Shown: piece by piece, positions 7,993-17,418 of the stretch
How positions within the stretch are numbered: position 1 is the stretch's first letter
Layout: each line of letters begins with the position of its first letter
Assembly (NCBI RefSeq): GCF_002263215.1
Contig: NZ_NLFK01000001.1
Span: 248,001-312,000, forward strand
DNA: 64,000 nt
Reading direction: 5' to 3'
Origin: Actinobacillus seminis
GTDB taxonomy: Bacteria; Pseudomonadota; Gammaproteobacteria; Enterobacterales; Pasteurellaceae
Notes under the pieces: generated by a model
Database searches by the model: none
The model's input: the letters and a program-made list of their open reading frames with translations, nothing else
What the model was told of the DNA's origin: nothing
Translations under genes and position numbers: made by a program

Positions 7993-9069
7993 ATGAGAAA
8001 ATTTGCAGGTCTTTTCGCCGTTGGGATGCTTACCGTTTTAACTGCTTGTAACGATAAAGAAACAACTGCAACTACTACAGCTCCGGCTCCAGCAAATGAC
8101 ACTGTATATCTTTATACTTGGACAGAATATGTACCGGATGGGTTATTAGATGAATTTACCAAAGAAACCGGTATTAAAGTGATCGTTTCAAGTTTAGAGT
8201 CAAATGAAACTATGTACGCAAAACTTAAAACTCAAGGCGAAGCTGGCGGTTATGATGTTATTGCTCCATCAAACTATTTTGTTTCAAAAATGGCTCGTGA
8301 AGGCATGTTGATGCCATTAGACCATAGCAAATTACCTGTTATTAAAGAGTTAAATCCGGACTGGTTGGATCAAGACTATGATAAAGGAAATAAATACTCT
8401 TTACCGCAATTACTTGGCGCACCGGGTATTGCATTTAACACAAATGATTATAAAGGATCTGATTTTACTTCTTGGGCTGATTTGTGGAAACCTGAATTTG
8501 CCGGTAAAGTGCAATTGTTAGATGATGCACGCGAAGTATTCAATATTGCATTACTGAAAATTGGTCAAGATCCTAATACACAAGATCCAAAAATTATTGA
8601 GCAAGCCTATCAAGAATTATTGAAATTGCGACCTAACGTATTATCATTTAATTCTGACAATCCTGCGAATTCCTTTATTTCCGGGGAAGTTAATGTTGGT
8701 CAACTATGGAACGGATCAGTGCGTATTGCGAAAAAAGAAAAAGCCCCTCTCGACATGATCTTTCCAAAAGAAGGTCCCGTATTATGGGTTGATACCTTAG
8801 CGATCCCTGCGACATCAAAAAATCCTGATGGTGCCCATAAACTAATCAACTATATGTTAGGTGCTAAGACTGCAGCGAAGTTAACCGAAGAAATCGGCTA
8901 TCCAACCTCAAATATGGAAGCATTAAAATTACTTCCTGCGGAAATTACCCAAGATCCGGCGGTATATCCTAGCCAAGAAATTTTACAAAAAAGTTATTGG
9001 CAAAATGACGTAGGCGATGCAGTACAATACTACGAAGAATTTTACCAAAAATTAAAAGCAGCAAAATAA
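7993..9069 (+). CDS. potD: Spermidine/putrescine-binding lipoprotein PotD
   Basis: This is the periplasmic polyamine-binding subunit of PotABCD. A lipoprotein signal (VGMLTVLTAC, lipidated Cys near residue 19) precedes the mature fold, with YLYTWTEYVP near its start and NPANSFISGEVNVGQLWNG in the ligand region. ATG 7993 is preferred over the in-frame ATG 7984 because AGGAG at 7978-7982 is 10 bases upstream of the former and only one base from the latter; the product is 358 residues. It has its own space after a strong hairpin and is followed by a terminator. Confidence 0.93.
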   Translation: MRKFAGLFAVGMLTVLTACNDKETTATTTAPAPANDTVYLYTWTEYVPDGLLDEFTKETGIKVIVSSLESNETMYAKLKTQGEAGGYDVIAPSNYFVSKMAREGMLMPLDHSKLPVIKELNPDWLDQDYDKGNKYSLPQLLGAPGIAFNTNDYKGSDFTSWADLWKPEFAGKVQLLDDAREVFNIALLKIGQDPNTQDPKIIEQAYQELLKLRPNVLSFNSDNPANSFISGEVNVGQLWNGSVRIAKKEKAPLDMIFPKEGPVLWVDTLAIPATSKNPDGAHKLINYMLGAKTAAKLTEEIGYPTSNMEALKLLPAEITQDPAVYPSQEILQKSYWQNDVGDAVQYYEEFYQKLKAAK

Positions 9070-9091
9070 TAATTAATGCCAACTTATCATT

Positions 9092-9120
9092 AAAAGGAAA
9101 GCTCGACGCTTTCCTTTTTT
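9092..9120 (+). terminator. Rho-independent terminator after potD
   Basis: AAAAGGAAAGC, loop TCGAC, GCTTTCCTTTTTT. Confidence 0.88.
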
Positions 9121-9195
9121 AATCCCTCACAGGGACTAACTTACTTTTATAAACCGATAATTAAATTTATAAAAATTTTTTCATATTTTGGAAAA

Positions 9196-10947
9196 TCAGC
9201 GTAGTACTTTTTCTTTTATCCAAGCAGAAAATTGCGCCTGATCCATAAACCCGCTCACACGTGAACCTTGAATTTCTTCGCCCTGTTGATTAAAAAATAA
9301 AATGCTTGGCAAACCAACAATTTGGAATTTTTTCATTAAAGCAGCATTTTCTGCACTATTTTTAGTCATATCCACTTGCAACAGCAAAATATGCTCAAAA
9401 TCCGACCGCATTTTTGGCGTATTAAAGGTATATTTTTCAAATTCTTTACACGCTACACACCAATCAGCATAAAGATCCAACATAGCAACCGCTTTGGGAT
9501 TATTCATTAAGGCTTGATTTAATTCTGCTTCACTACGGATTTTTTGAAAAACCACCGCATTCTGTGCTTCTTGTATCGCATCATCTTGCCACACCCAATC
9601 TTGCAGCGGTTTAACCAAAATAAACGCTGCGAAAAAAAAGCCAATACGTAATGCATGAGCGATACCTTTTGCCGGAATCTGCAATGCTGCCCATAAGCAA
9701 AACGCCACGCCGAGCATTGCCCACATTCGCGCCCCCCAAACTTCCGGCAAGACGCGGGAAAGTAAAAAGACAGGCAGCGCCAGCATAACAAAGCCAAAGG
9801 CGGTTTTCACTTTTTCTGTCCAAGCAGAAGATGTCGGTAAAATTTTATTGCCAAATAAGGTGATAAAAATTAGTGGTCCCCCCATACCAAGGGCTAACAA
9901 ATAAAGCGTAAGTGCGCCGAAAATCAAATCGCCGCTTTGCGCCACATACAGCAACGTCGCTGAAAGCGGCGCCGAAGTACAAGGCGAGGCGATAAGCCCT
10001 GCCACCATCCCCAGTACAAAAACGCCGGAAAATACACCGCCCTTTTGCCCTTGGCTAATTAGCGTTAATTTGGTTTGCCATGTACCGGGCAATTGAATAC
10101 TAAATACGCCAAACATGGAAAGCGCCAGCAAGGTAAAAATCACCGACAAGCCAATCAGTACATAAGGACTTTGCAGCGCCACTTGGAACGGTAACCCAAT
10201 CATTGCCACCACCAAACCGAGCAACGTATATGTCAACGCCATACCTTGTACATAAGTAAAACTTAACCCCAACGCGCGTGCCATATTTGGACGCCGCCCT
10301 TGCCCGATAACAATCGCCGATAACAAAGGTAACATCGGCAATACGCAAGGAGTAAACGCCAAGCCAAGCCCTAATACAAAAAACCACAAGGCAGAAAAAC
10401 GACTTTCCGATAATGCAGAAGTTAGGCTATTTGGGTCAGTGGAAGAAAGATTGAAAACGGAGAAATTTTTGACCGCACTTTGCGTGTTTATCGACGCATC
10501 ATTGATAGTCTTGATGGGTAAATTCGCTAAAGACAAAGTTTTAGTCTCCGGAGGATAACAAAAACCGGTGGTACATCCTTGATAAATGACTTCCAATTGC
10601 GTATTCGAATTCGCATTGCGCAAACTGAGTGGTAAATCAAGTTGCTCACGATAAATCAGTACTCGTCCGAAAAATTCATCTTGGTGTTCCTCTGCCGGAG
10701 GGAAAGATAAAGGTGCAATCTCGGTTTGCGTACCAACAACGCGCAGTTCTTTTTGATATAAATAATACCCCTCGGCGATATCCCAATGCAAATTAACACT
10801 TTTTTCTTGCGTGGTTGAATTGACATGCTGTTGCGCCGAAAAGACAAATGCATCCTCCGCCTTTAAAAATGGCACTTGAGAATTAAACCATCCTGCGTGT
10901 ACGAATACGGAAAAAAAGACTAAAACAATAAGCCAATATTTTTTCAT
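9196..10947 (-). CDS. dsbD: Thiol:disulfide interchange protein DsbD
   Basis: The 583-residue protein moves reducing power from cytoplasmic thioredoxin to periplasmic DsbC, DsbG and cytochrome-maturation proteins. A signal peptide is followed by the alpha domain with YQGCTTGFCYPPE. The eight-span membrane domain has cysteines in FTPCVLPMLPL and ASPCTSAPLS. The C-terminal thioredoxin-like gamma domain has the active site DWCVACKEFE near residue 490. All six redox cysteines are present. A DNA uptake core lies inside at 10472-10480. It is divergent from arcA. Confidence 0.95.
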   Translation of the reverse strand: MKKYWLIVLVFFSVFVHAGWFNSQVPFLKAEDAFVFSAQQHVNSTTQEKSVNLHWDIAEGYYLYQKELRVVGTQTEIAPLSFPPAEEHQDEFFGRVLIYREQLDLPLSLRNANSNTQLEVIYQGCTTGFCYPPETKTLSLANLPIKTINDASINTQSAVKNFSVFNLSSTDPNSLTSALSESRFSALWFFVLGLGLAFTPCVLPMLPLLSAIVIGQGRRPNMARALGLSFTYVQGMALTYTLLGLVVAMIGLPFQVALQSPYVLIGLSVIFTLLALSMFGVFSIQLPGTWQTKLTLISQGQKGGVFSGVFVLGMVAGLIASPCTSAPLSATLLYVAQSGDLIFGALTLYLLALGMGGPLIFITLFGNKILPTSSAWTEKVKTAFGFVMLALPVFLLSRVLPEVWGARMWAMLGVAFCLWAALQIPAKGIAHALRIGFFFAAFILVKPLQDWVWQDDAIQEAQNAVVFQKIRSEAELNQALMNNPKAVAMLDLYADWCVACKEFEKYTFNTPKMRSDFEHILLLQVDMTKNSAENAALMKKFQIVGLPSILFFNQQGEEIQGSRVSGFMDQAQFSAWIKEKVLR

Positions 10948-11102
10948 AAATACCTACAATTATGCTGTCAACACCACATAGTTTAGCATAAAATCCTACC
11001 TCTAATGAATGATAAAAAATCCCAGATTTTACCATAAATCAAAGTTACGCATTTCAACATACAGTAAAAGAAAATAATATACAGTTCGAGTGTTAATAAA
11101 AT

Positions 11103-11116
11103 ATGATACAGATCAT
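11103..11116. promoter_or_regulatory. FNR-like box upstream of arcA
   Basis: ATGAT-ACAG-ATCAT is a perfect palindrome matching 8 of the 10 fixed FNR positions (TTGAT-N4-ATCAA). It is about 82 bases before the predicted arcA start point. FNR is known to control arcA in E. coli, so the site is plausible. Confidence 0.5.
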
Positions 11117-11156
11117 AAAATTTTATATTAAATATGAAAAAAATTTGCATTTCTAC

Positions 11157-11185
11157 TTGTTACAACTATGTTGCAATTATAGAAT
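11157..11185 (+). promoter_or_regulatory. Sigma-70 promoter for arcA
   Basis: TTGTTA, a 17-base spacer and TAGAAT, 57 bases before the arcA ATG. Confidence 0.5.
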
Positions 11186-11241
11186 AGTCCCCTAGTAAGA
11201 GTTTGATAAATTAATATAAAAAATAAAAGAAGGAAGCATCT

Positions 11242-11955
11242 ATGATAACGCCACGTATATTAGTCGTTGAAGATGAAACGATTACAAGAAATACGCTCAA
11301 GAGTATTTTCGAGGCAGAGGGATATGAAGTATTTGAGGCAAGTGATGGCAATCAAATGCATCGAATTATCTCCTCGCAAGAAATTCATCTTGTTATTATG
11401 GATATCAATTTACCGGGTAAAAATGGACTGATGTTGGCACGTGAACTACGGGAAAATACCAATACCGCACTCATGTTTTTAACCGGGCGTGATAACGAGG
11501 TCGATAAAATTCTTGGTTTAGAAATTGGTGCAGATGACTATATCACTAAACCATTTAACCCTAGAGAATTAACTATTCGCGCAAGAAACCTATTGCAACG
11601 TACCATGTCCGAAAAAGCCAAAACTACGACACCTCATTTAGATCAATATTGTTTTAATGGTTGGACATTGGATCTCAATAGCCGAACATTGATCAACCCT
11701 GAAGGGGAAGAATACAAATTACCGCGCAGTGAATTTCGCGCTATGTTGCATTTCTGCGAAAATCCGGGAAAAATTCAAACCCGTGAAAAATTGCTGAAAA
11801 AAATGACCGGACGCGATTTAAAACCACAAGATCGTACTGTGGATGTGACCATTCGTCGTATTCGTAAACATTTCGAAAATCACCCTGACACGCCGGAAAT
11901 TATCGCCACCATTCATGGCGAGGGTTATCGTTTCTGCGGCGAAATTGAATCTTAA
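11242..11955 (+). CDS. arcA: Aerobic respiration control response regulator ArcA
   Basis: The 237-residue OmpR-type response regulator represses aerobic metabolism genes under low oxygen when phosphorylated by ArcB. The receiver domain has the acidic pair ED at 10-11, phospho-acceptor Asp54 in [11 protein letters not shown] and Lys103 in YITKPF. The C-terminal winged helix includes [20 protein letters not shown] precedes the start. It is monocistronic with a terminator. Confidence 0.97.
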   Translation: MITPRILVVEDETITRNTLKSIFEAEGYEVFEASDGNQMHRIISSQEIHLVIMDINLPGKNGLMLARELRENTNTALMFLTGRDNEVDKILGLEIGADDYITKPFNPRELTIRARNLLQRTMSEKAKTTTPHLDQYCFNGWTLDLNSRTLINPEGEEYKLPRSEFRAMLHFCENPGKIQTREKLLKKMTGRDLKPQDRTVDVTIRRIRKHFENHPDTPEIIATIHGEGYRFCGEIES

Positions 11956-11974
11956 TAGCAAGATCCCTTAAACG

Positions 11975-12004
11975 AAAAGCCACATTTTCATGCGGCTTTT
12001 CTTT
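11975..12004 (+). terminator. Terminator after arcA
   Basis: AAAAGCC and GGCTTTT enclose a CAT/ATG inner stem with one mismatch, and TTTTCTTTG follows. Confidence 0.75.
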
Positions 12005-12014
12005 GTCTCTCGTA

Positions 12015-12554
12015 TTAGGCGTTTTTAAATGTCTTAATCCGTTGTAGATGTTGAGAAATTTTCTTAAATTTATGGCTTTCGGTTTCATCCCAAATCACCT
12101 CATAAAAAGGTGCAAGTGTTTCGGCACTACGTTGTGAATCCAATGATTCATCTTGCATAGATAAGAAAACCAAACAGCGTCCTTGGTTTTTCACTCGGAA
12201 ATTTTCCACACATTTTGTCGCAATATCTTGATACTCTTCCGGTCGGTCAATTTTCCCCACCATATTTTCATAAGGAAATAAATTCGGATTAAAAATTGTC
12301 TGTTTAATGCCGCATAAAAATCCCACGCGTTCCGCCCAGTATCCACCGAGTCCGACACCACAAATTAACGGATGCGGATCTTTGCTTTCTGCGACTAATT
12401 TATGTACTTCATTGAGCAAAAACTGCATATCATGCCGCGGATGCAAGGTACTATAATTGACAAAACGCACATCATCATCAATAAATTTCAACTGCATTAT
12501 TTTCTCGTAGTTACCCGGACTACTGGAATCAAACCCGTGTAAATAAATAATCAT
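12015..12554 (-). CDS. ycfP: YcfP-family (UPF0227) alpha/beta-hydrolase-like protein
   Basis: The 179-residue cytoplasmic protein follows E. coli YcfP closely along its length: [19 protein letters not shown] at the start, [20 protein letters not shown] in the middle and [17 protein letters not shown] at the end. The fold is an esterase-like alpha/beta hydrolase, but the substrate is unknown. It lies 52 bases after rimK on the same strand and may be read from the nfsA-rimK transcript. It converges on the arcA terminator. Confidence 0.9.
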   Translation of the reverse strand: MIIYLHGFDSSSPGNYEKIMQLKFIDDDVRFVNYSTLHPRHDMQFLLNEVHKLVAESKDPHPLICGVGLGGYWAERVGFLCGIKQTIFNPNLFPYENMVGKIDRPEEYQDIATKCVENFRVKNQGRCLVFLSMQDESLDSQRSAETLAPFYEVIWDETESHKFKKISQHLQRIKTFKNA

Positions 12555-12606
12555 TACGGCTCCTTATATTTTTTATGGGATTTTGTTCATTAAAACAGAA
12601 AACCAA

Positions 12607-13563
12607 CTATTTTTCTACCCTATTTTCTGTGGTATTTTCGAGCGCACGTTGCACAGATTCCCGCCATAATTTCACTTTTTTCTCTGTATACGCAATCATT
12701 TGCAGTGCAATATCAATGCCGCTGGTTTTTTCAATCATTTCCAATCCCGGGCTGGCGTTGACTTCCAAAACTAGCGGACCTTGTGCCGAACGAATCAAAT
12801 CCACGCCGGCAACATCCAACCCCAAAGCGCGTGCCGCCTTGATGGCAATATGTTTTTCTTCTGCGGTTAATTGCACCGGCTCCGCACTGCCGCCCCGATG
12901 GAAATTCGCTCGAAATTCTCCGCTTTGGCAAATGCGCCGCATTGCCGCGACCACCCTATCGCCAATCACCAAACAGCGTAAATCCGCACCTTCCGCTTCA
13001 GCAATAAAATCTTGCAATAACACCGGTACATTTGATTGCGTCAATGTTTCCAAAATACTGACCGCACTTCGTTCTCTTTCCGCTAAAATCACGCCAATAC
13101 CTTGCGAACCGCTCAAGGTTTTTAAAATCGTCGGCGAACGCACAAATTTCACCGCCTCAGCCGATTGAAATTCGCTGCCGCCCAACGCGGAATTCGGTAC
13201 AGGAATATGTTGTTGCATCAAAACCTGTAAACTCTGCCATTTATCTCGTGCCAACAAAAAAGCCGACGCCGAATTCAAGCAATAAATACTTTCTCCTTCA
13301 AAATGACGCAATACCGCACATCCCATACGATTGCCGGCAGCCCCGAAGCGGGGAAGAACCGCATCATAACCACTTAATAAATAAGGCGAATGTGCATTAT
13401 TGTTTTGATAATAAAGTTGCAAGTGCGGTGCATTTTCCGACAATTTTATTAAACAGCGATTCGGATCCAAAATATCCATTGCATGCCCACTTTCTTGTGC
13501 CGCTTCTTGTAGTCGCTGACAACTGTATAATCGAGGCTCTCGACACAACATCAACAATTTCAT
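12607..13563 (-). CDS. rimK: RimK-family ATP-grasp ligase
   Basis: This 318-residue ATP-grasp enzyme is expected to add glutamate residues to the C-terminus of ribosomal protein S6. An N-terminal preATP-grasp region is followed by the ATP-binding lid ([14 protein letters not shown]) and the metal site [15 protein letters not shown] near residues 260-275. It begins 5 bases after nfsA, the same order as in E. coli. The protein is slightly longer than the usual 300 residues. It carries an uptake core near 13070. Confidence 0.9.
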   Translation of the reverse strand: MKLLMLCREPRLYSCQRLQEAAQESGHAMDILDPNRCLIKLSENAPHLQLYYQNNNAHSPYLLSGYDAVLPRFGAAGNRMGCAVLRHFEGESIYCLNSASAFLLARDKWQSLQVLMQQHIPVPNSALGGSEFQSAEAVKFVRSPTILKTLSGSQGIGVILAERERSAVSILETLTQSNVPVLLQDFIAEAEGADLRCLVIGDRVVAAMRRICQSGEFRANFHRGGSAEPVQLTAEEKHIAIKAARALGLDVAGVDLIRSAQGPLVLEVNASPGLEMIEKTSGIDIALQMIAYTEKKVKLWRESVQRALENTTENRVEK

Positions 13564-13568
13564 ATTGC

Positions 13569-14300
13569 CTACTTTTTCGCAAAACCCTGTTGGTTTAGAT
13601 AAGGTAAAATAGCCGGTCTTACCGGATGCGCTAAGGCTTTCGCCACATTTTTAGACCAATTCATCTCAATTTGGCTGCGTTTTTGATAATAGTCCGCCAC
13701 CTGTTGATCAAAATCTGCCAAGGCTTGAGGCGCAAGAGGTTGATATTGATTTTCAAAAAACATCATCTCTTTTGGTAATCTTGGTTTCAATGGTGGATCT
13801 TGATCCGGATATCCCAAGCAAAGCCCAACGACAGGAAAAGTATGTTCCGGTAAGTTTAGCAATTCCCCCACCCGCTCAATTTGATTGCGTAATGAACCAA
13901 TATAAACGCCGCCTAAGCCCAAACTTTCCGCACTCGCCAGCACATTTTGCGCCATAATTCCGGTATCAACCGCGCCGATCAATACCACTTCCGTCCAATC
14001 TAATTGTGCCTCAGCACAAATTTGCTGATGCTTACTAAAATCGACACAAAATACCCAAAATTCAGGCGCACTTTTGACATATTCCTGATTGGAACAACAT
14101 TCCATCAATTGCCCACGCAACGCTTCGTCAGTCACTCGAATAATCGAAACACATTGTAAATGATTGGAACTTGAAGCAAAACGCGCCACATTGATTAAAT
14201 TCTCAATCAATTCCGGCGCAAGCGGTTGTGCTTTAAATTTACGAATGGAACGATGAGACAACAAACATGCTAAAGTTGGGGAGGTTAACGAATTTGGCAT
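13569..14300 (-). CDS. nfsA: Oxygen-insensitive NADPH nitroreductase NfsA
   Basis: The FMN-dependent homodimeric enzyme reduces nitroaromatics and quinones with NADPH. The N-terminal [15 protein letters not shown] binds FMN phosphate, and VYIGSLRN and [10 protein letters not shown] are conserved further on. I start at ATG 14300, 15 codons inside the longest frame, because GAGG sits about 8 bases upstream and [16 protein letters not shown] is the usual N-terminus. The product is 243 residues. It is divergent from grxA, as in E. coli. Confidence 0.93.
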   Translation of the reverse strand: MPNSLTSPTLACLLSHRSIRKFKAQPLAPELIENLINVARFASSSNHLQCVSIIRVTDEALRGQLMECCSNQEYVKSAPEFWVFCVDFSKHQQICAEAQLDWTEVVLIGAVDTGIMAQNVLASAESLGLGGVYIGSLRNQIERVGELLNLPEHTFPVVGLCLGYPDQDPPLKPRLPKEMMFFENQYQPLAPQALADFDQQVADYYQKRSQIEMNWSKNVAKALAHPVRPAILPYLNQQGFAKK

Positions 14301-14431
14301 AAAATTTTCCTCGCTAGACAGTATTTCATCTATTATACCAATCATACCAATGCTTAAAAACTGTTTATTCTTTTTTGTTGAATAAGGTAAAATTATTAGC
14401 GTTTTTAATCCAAAATAAGAGGAAATTAATT

Positions 14432-14695
14432 ATGTTCGTAGTCATTTTCGGTCGTCCGGGTTGCCCATATTGTGTACGCGCAAAAAATTTAGCGGAAAAA
14501 TTAAAAAATACCGTGGAAAATTTTGAGTACCGTTATGTGGATATTATCGCTGAAGGTATTAGTAAAGCAGATTTATCCAAATCTGTCGGTAAACCGGTTG
14601 AAACCGTACCGCAAATTTTTATTGATGAAAAACCGATTGGCGGTTGCACCGATTTTGAAGCATTAATGAAAACACAATTTAACGTGATTGCATAA
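14432..14695 (+). CDS. grxA: Glutaredoxin 1
   Basis: The 87-residue glutathione-dependent disulfide reductase is an electron donor for ribonucleotide reductase. The active site CPYC is at residues 11-14, GSH-binding TVPQIFIDEKPIGG at about 60-73 and CTDFEAL follows. Start ATG 14432 follows AGAGGAAA; the longer frame from 14375 adds non-conserved residues. Its position opposite nfsA-rimK is conserved. In E. coli this pair responds to OxyR/SoxRS; no site is clear here. Confidence 0.96.
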   Translation: MFVVIFGRPGCPYCVRAKNLAEKLKNTVENFEYRYVDIIAEGISKADLSKSVGKPVETVPQIFIDEKPIGGCTDFEALMKTQFNVIA

Positions 14696-14702
14696 CCTAA
14701 GC

Positions 14703-14741
14703 TGCACCTTATCTCTAAAAACATACGAGGGGTAAGGTGCA
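14703..14741. terminator. Inverted repeat after grxA
   Basis: TGCACCTTA and TAAGGTGCA form a 9-bp stem with a 21-base loop. There is no T tail, so rho-independent termination is uncertain. Confidence 0.35.
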
Positions 14742-14932
14742 AAGCGGAAAAACGATATCCCTCTCCGCTTTCAATATATTTCCAGTAGAAACTTCAGCTT
14801 AGAAAACAACCGGTTTTCCACAAAATGAAACTGTATGAAATAAACAGAATTCTTTTGAGTTTTACCGCACTTTTCCCTCTCATACAAAAATCACTTGCAC
14901 ATTTTAAAAAATAAATATAAATTCAAAATAAA

Positions 14933-14946
14933 AGAATAATTATGCA
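14933..14946. promoter_or_regulatory. ArgR-like box before argA
   Basis: AGAATAATTATGCA matches the ARG box TGAATAATTATTCA at 12 of 14 positions and ends 11 bases before the argA ATG. A weaker TAAATATAAATTCA lies just upstream (14912-14925). Arginine-dependent repression is expected for this first pathway step. Confidence 0.5.
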
Positions 14947-14957
14947 AAGGAAACCTT

Positions 14958-16268
14958 ATGAGTGATACTGAATTAGTCCAATGGTTTAGACAATCTACCC
15001 CCTACGTCAATATGCACCGCGGTAAAACATTCGTGATCATGCTCGACGGGGATACTATTGCTAGTCCAAATTTTATTAATATTATCGGCGATATTAGTTT
15101 ATTGCACAGCCTAGGTATTAAGTTGGTCATTGTTTTTGGTGCAAGAGCTCAAATTAACGAATTACTTGAGCTTCAGCATATTCCCTCATCCTATCACAAA
15201 AATATTCGCGTCACCGACCAAAGAACCCTAGAATTGGTGAAACAAGCGGTTGGACGATTAAACTACGATATCGCCGCCCGCTTATGCGTGCGTCTGCCAC
15301 ATTCGCCGGTCATTAATGTTGTCAGCAGCAATTTTATTATTGCACAACCTATCGGCGTAGATGACGGTATAGACTATATGTTAACCGGAAAAATCCGCCG
15401 TATTGATACGGAACAAATTCAACGCCAATTAAACAATAGTTCTATTGTTTTGCTGGGACCAATTGCGCCCTCCGTGACTGGCGAGACTTTCAATTTATCC
15501 TTTGAAGAAATTGCCACCAAAGTAGCGATTAAGCTAAAAGCCGAGAAACTTATTGGCTTTTGTGATACGCAAGGCATTTTAGATCAACAACAGCGAACCA
15601 TCTCCGATTTATTACCGCAAGATGCCCTGCTGCATTTGGCTCAACTAATCCGCGATAATCAATACCATAGCTCGCAAGCACGCTTTTTACAGGCTGCCAT
15701 TGACGTTTGTCGCGCCGGCGTAAAACGTTCGCATTTACTTAGCTATGAAGAAGACGGATCGTTACTACAAGAATTATTTACCCGTGATGGAGTGGGAACG
15801 CAGCTTTCTATAGAAAGCTCCGAGGAAGTTCGCCTCGCCACTGTCGCCGATATTCCGGGGTTATTGGAATTGATTTATCCGTTAGAACAACAAGGTATTT
15901 TGGTCAAACGTTCACGCGAACAATTGGAAATGGAAATCACGCGTTACACCATTATCGATCATGACGGTGTCGTTATTGCTTGCGCTGCCCTCAATCCGTA
16001 TCCGGAGGAAAATATGGCTGAAATGGCATGTGTGGCGGTGCATCCTGATTACCGCAATTCTTCCCGTGGCGATATTTTGCTTGAAGCTATCCAAAAACGC
16101 GCCAAAGAATTACATATCAGCAAACTGTTTGTCCTCACCACGCGTACCGTACATTGGTTTCAAGAGCGCGGTTTTCAGCCGGCGGATGTAGACAGTTTGC
16201 CAAAATACAAACGGGAAACCTACAACTACCAACGTCGCTCCAAGATCTTGATTCAGGATCTCAGCTAA
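14958..16268 (+). CDS. argA: Amino-acid N-acetyltransferase (N-acetylglutamate synthase)
   Basis: The 436-residue enzyme makes N-acetylglutamate, the first step of arginine synthesis. An N-terminal amino-acid-kinase-like domain (about residues 1-280, [14 protein letters not shown]) binds arginine for feedback control. The C-terminal GNAT domain (about 290-436) binds acetyl-CoA and includes [27 protein letters not shown] precedes the start. The length matches the gamma-proteobacterial fused form. It stands alone and ends in a region with two inverted uptake cores (16268 and 16374). Confidence 0.95.
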   Translation: MSDTELVQWFRQSTPYVNMHRGKTFVIMLDGDTIASPNFINIIGDISLLHSLGIKLVIVFGARAQINELLELQHIPSSYHKNIRVTDQRTLELVKQAVGRLNYDIAARLCVRLPHSPVINVVSSNFIIAQPIGVDDGIDYMLTGKIRRIDTEQIQRQLNNSSIVLLGPIAPSVTGETFNLSFEEIATKVAIKLKAEKLIGFCDTQGILDQQQRTISDLLPQDALLHLAQLIRDNQYHSSQARFLQAAIDVCRAGVKRSHLLSYEEDGSLLQELFTRDGVGTQLSIESSEEVRLATVADIPGLLELIYPLEQQGILVKRSREQLEMEITRYTIIDHDGVVIACAALNPYPEENMAEMACVAVHPDYRNSSRGDILLEAIQKRAKELHISKLFVLTTRTVHWFQERGFQPADVDSLPKYKRETYNYQRRSKILIQDLS

Positions 16269-16429
16269 AAGTGCGGTGATTTTTTAACGATTTTCGTGCA
16301 TATTTGAACTATGCACAAAGTTTCAAATCCCACAAATCTCGTTGATTGATGCAAAAAAATCGTAAAAATTCTACCGCACTTTTTATATTAGTGCTTCAAG
16401 AACGGTTAAGATGCAAGAACTTTAAACGC

Positions 16430-16461
16430 AAAAAAATCGGCACATCAATAAATGTGCCGAT
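16430..16461 (-). terminator. Terminator of ompW
   Basis: ATCGGCACAT and ATGTGCCGAT form a 10-bp stem with a CAATAA loop. On the minus strand it is followed by a T run. Confidence 0.88.
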
Positions 16462-16482
16462 AAAATGTATTAAGGTGAGACA

Positions 16483-17130
16483 TTAGAAGCGATAACCAAG
16501 CCCCATGAAGAACACGAACGGATCAAGTTTTACATCAACTTCATGATTACTACCCAATGCTTTAAATTTCGCAGTCGTTTTAATATGGGTGTACCACATT
16601 GCGGTATTGAAGAATAAGTTATCGGTTAATTTAATATCAATCCCGGCATTCACAACCGGACCGAATGAATGTTTATCAATTTCCAAATCACTAATGGCAT
16701 CATTTTTAATTTTTGCATTAAAGAAACGAGTATAGTTCAACCCGGCGCCGATATAAGGACGAGATGGAGAGTCTTTATCTAAGAAATAGTATTGTAAATA
16801 AAGACTTGGCGGTAATTGTTTTAATTTTACTACTTCACCTAAATTCTTATTCATACTCGGAATATTTCCATCAATACTGTGAGAGAACGGCGTTGCACCT
16901 AATAACTCTACCCCGATATTATCGGTAATCATATAGGTTCCGGTTAAACCCAATTGGGCATTATCATTCACTTTTAAACCAATTTCAGTTGATGTTTTGG
17001 TATCGGAGTGAGAATGTGCCGAAACAAAAACGCCACCGGCACGAAGAAGGAAGCTACCTGCTTCATGGGCACTTGCAGTACCTGCCGTCAAGGCAGCCGC
17101 CATTCCTAAGACTAATGCTGTTTTTTTCAT
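16483..17130 (-). CDS. ompW: Outer membrane protein W
   Basis: The 215-residue eight-stranded beta-barrel protein has a signal peptide cut after TASA (residue 21) and the family hallmarks FLLRAGGVFV, GVELLGATPFSH, PSLYLQYYF, RPYIGAGLNYT and a terminal aromatic FFMGLGYRF. OmpW forms a small hydrophobic channel in the outer membrane and is oxygen-regulated in enterics. An FNR-like site lies 41.5 bases upstream of the likely start point. It is divergent from yciCBA, as in E. coli. Confidence 0.95.
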   Translation of the reverse strand: MKKTALVLGMAAALTAGTASAHEAGSFLLRAGGVFVSAHSHSDTKTSTEIGLKVNDNAQLGLTGTYMITDNIGVELLGATPFSHSIDGNIPSMNKNLGEVVKLKQLPPSLYLQYYFLDKDSPSRPYIGAGLNYTRFFNAKIKNDAISDLEIDKHSFGPVVNAGIDIKLTDNLFFNTAMWYTHIKTTAKFKALGSNHEVDVKLDPFVFFMGLGYRF

Positions 17131-17239
17131 TTTAAATTCCTCTATATTACTTTTTTAATTTAAGTAAATATCTTTAAACCATAAAAATATTGTGTCTATT
17201 TGACGAGAAAGAATATACCATTTTTTGGGTATAAATTTC

Positions 17240-17253
17240 GTGAACTAGATCAA
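17240..17253. promoter_or_regulatory. FNR-like box for ompW
   Basis: On the minus strand it reads TTGAT-CTAG-TTCAC, 8 of 10 FNR positions. A minus-strand -10 TATATT lies at 17212-17217, placing the box centre about 41.5 bases before the start point, the class II activator position. Confidence 0.5.
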
Positions 17254-17323
17254 AGTTTTGTAAATTGCTCTTCAATTTATGACGAGAAAATGCATTTTTT
17301 ATGTAATCATTTATTACAGAAAT

Positions 17324-17337
17324 TTGATATAAATCAA
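17324..17337. promoter_or_regulatory. Perfect FNR box
   Basis: TTGAT-ATAA-ATCAA matches the FNR consensus at all ten fixed positions. It lies between the divergent ompW and yciC promoters, about 55 bases before the yciC start point and 200 before the ompW start codon. Confidence 0.75.
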
Positions 17338-17349
17338 TTTTACGCTTTT

Positions 17350-17379
17350 TTGTCAATTTCAAACGGAATCCTGTATAAT
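17350..17379 (+). promoter_or_regulatory. Sigma-70 promoter for yciCBA-yciI
   Basis: TTGTCA, an 18-base spacer and a perfect TATAAT, 39 bases before the yciC ATG. Confidence 0.65.
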
Positions 17380-17418
17380 AGCGAGGATATTTTTATTTGT
17401 ACTATTTGGATGACATAA

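Noticed and set aside
12575-13168. A 197-codon plus-strand frame opposite rimK
   Set aside because: It lies wholly antisense to a conserved ATP-grasp gene and has compositional features of a shadow frame.
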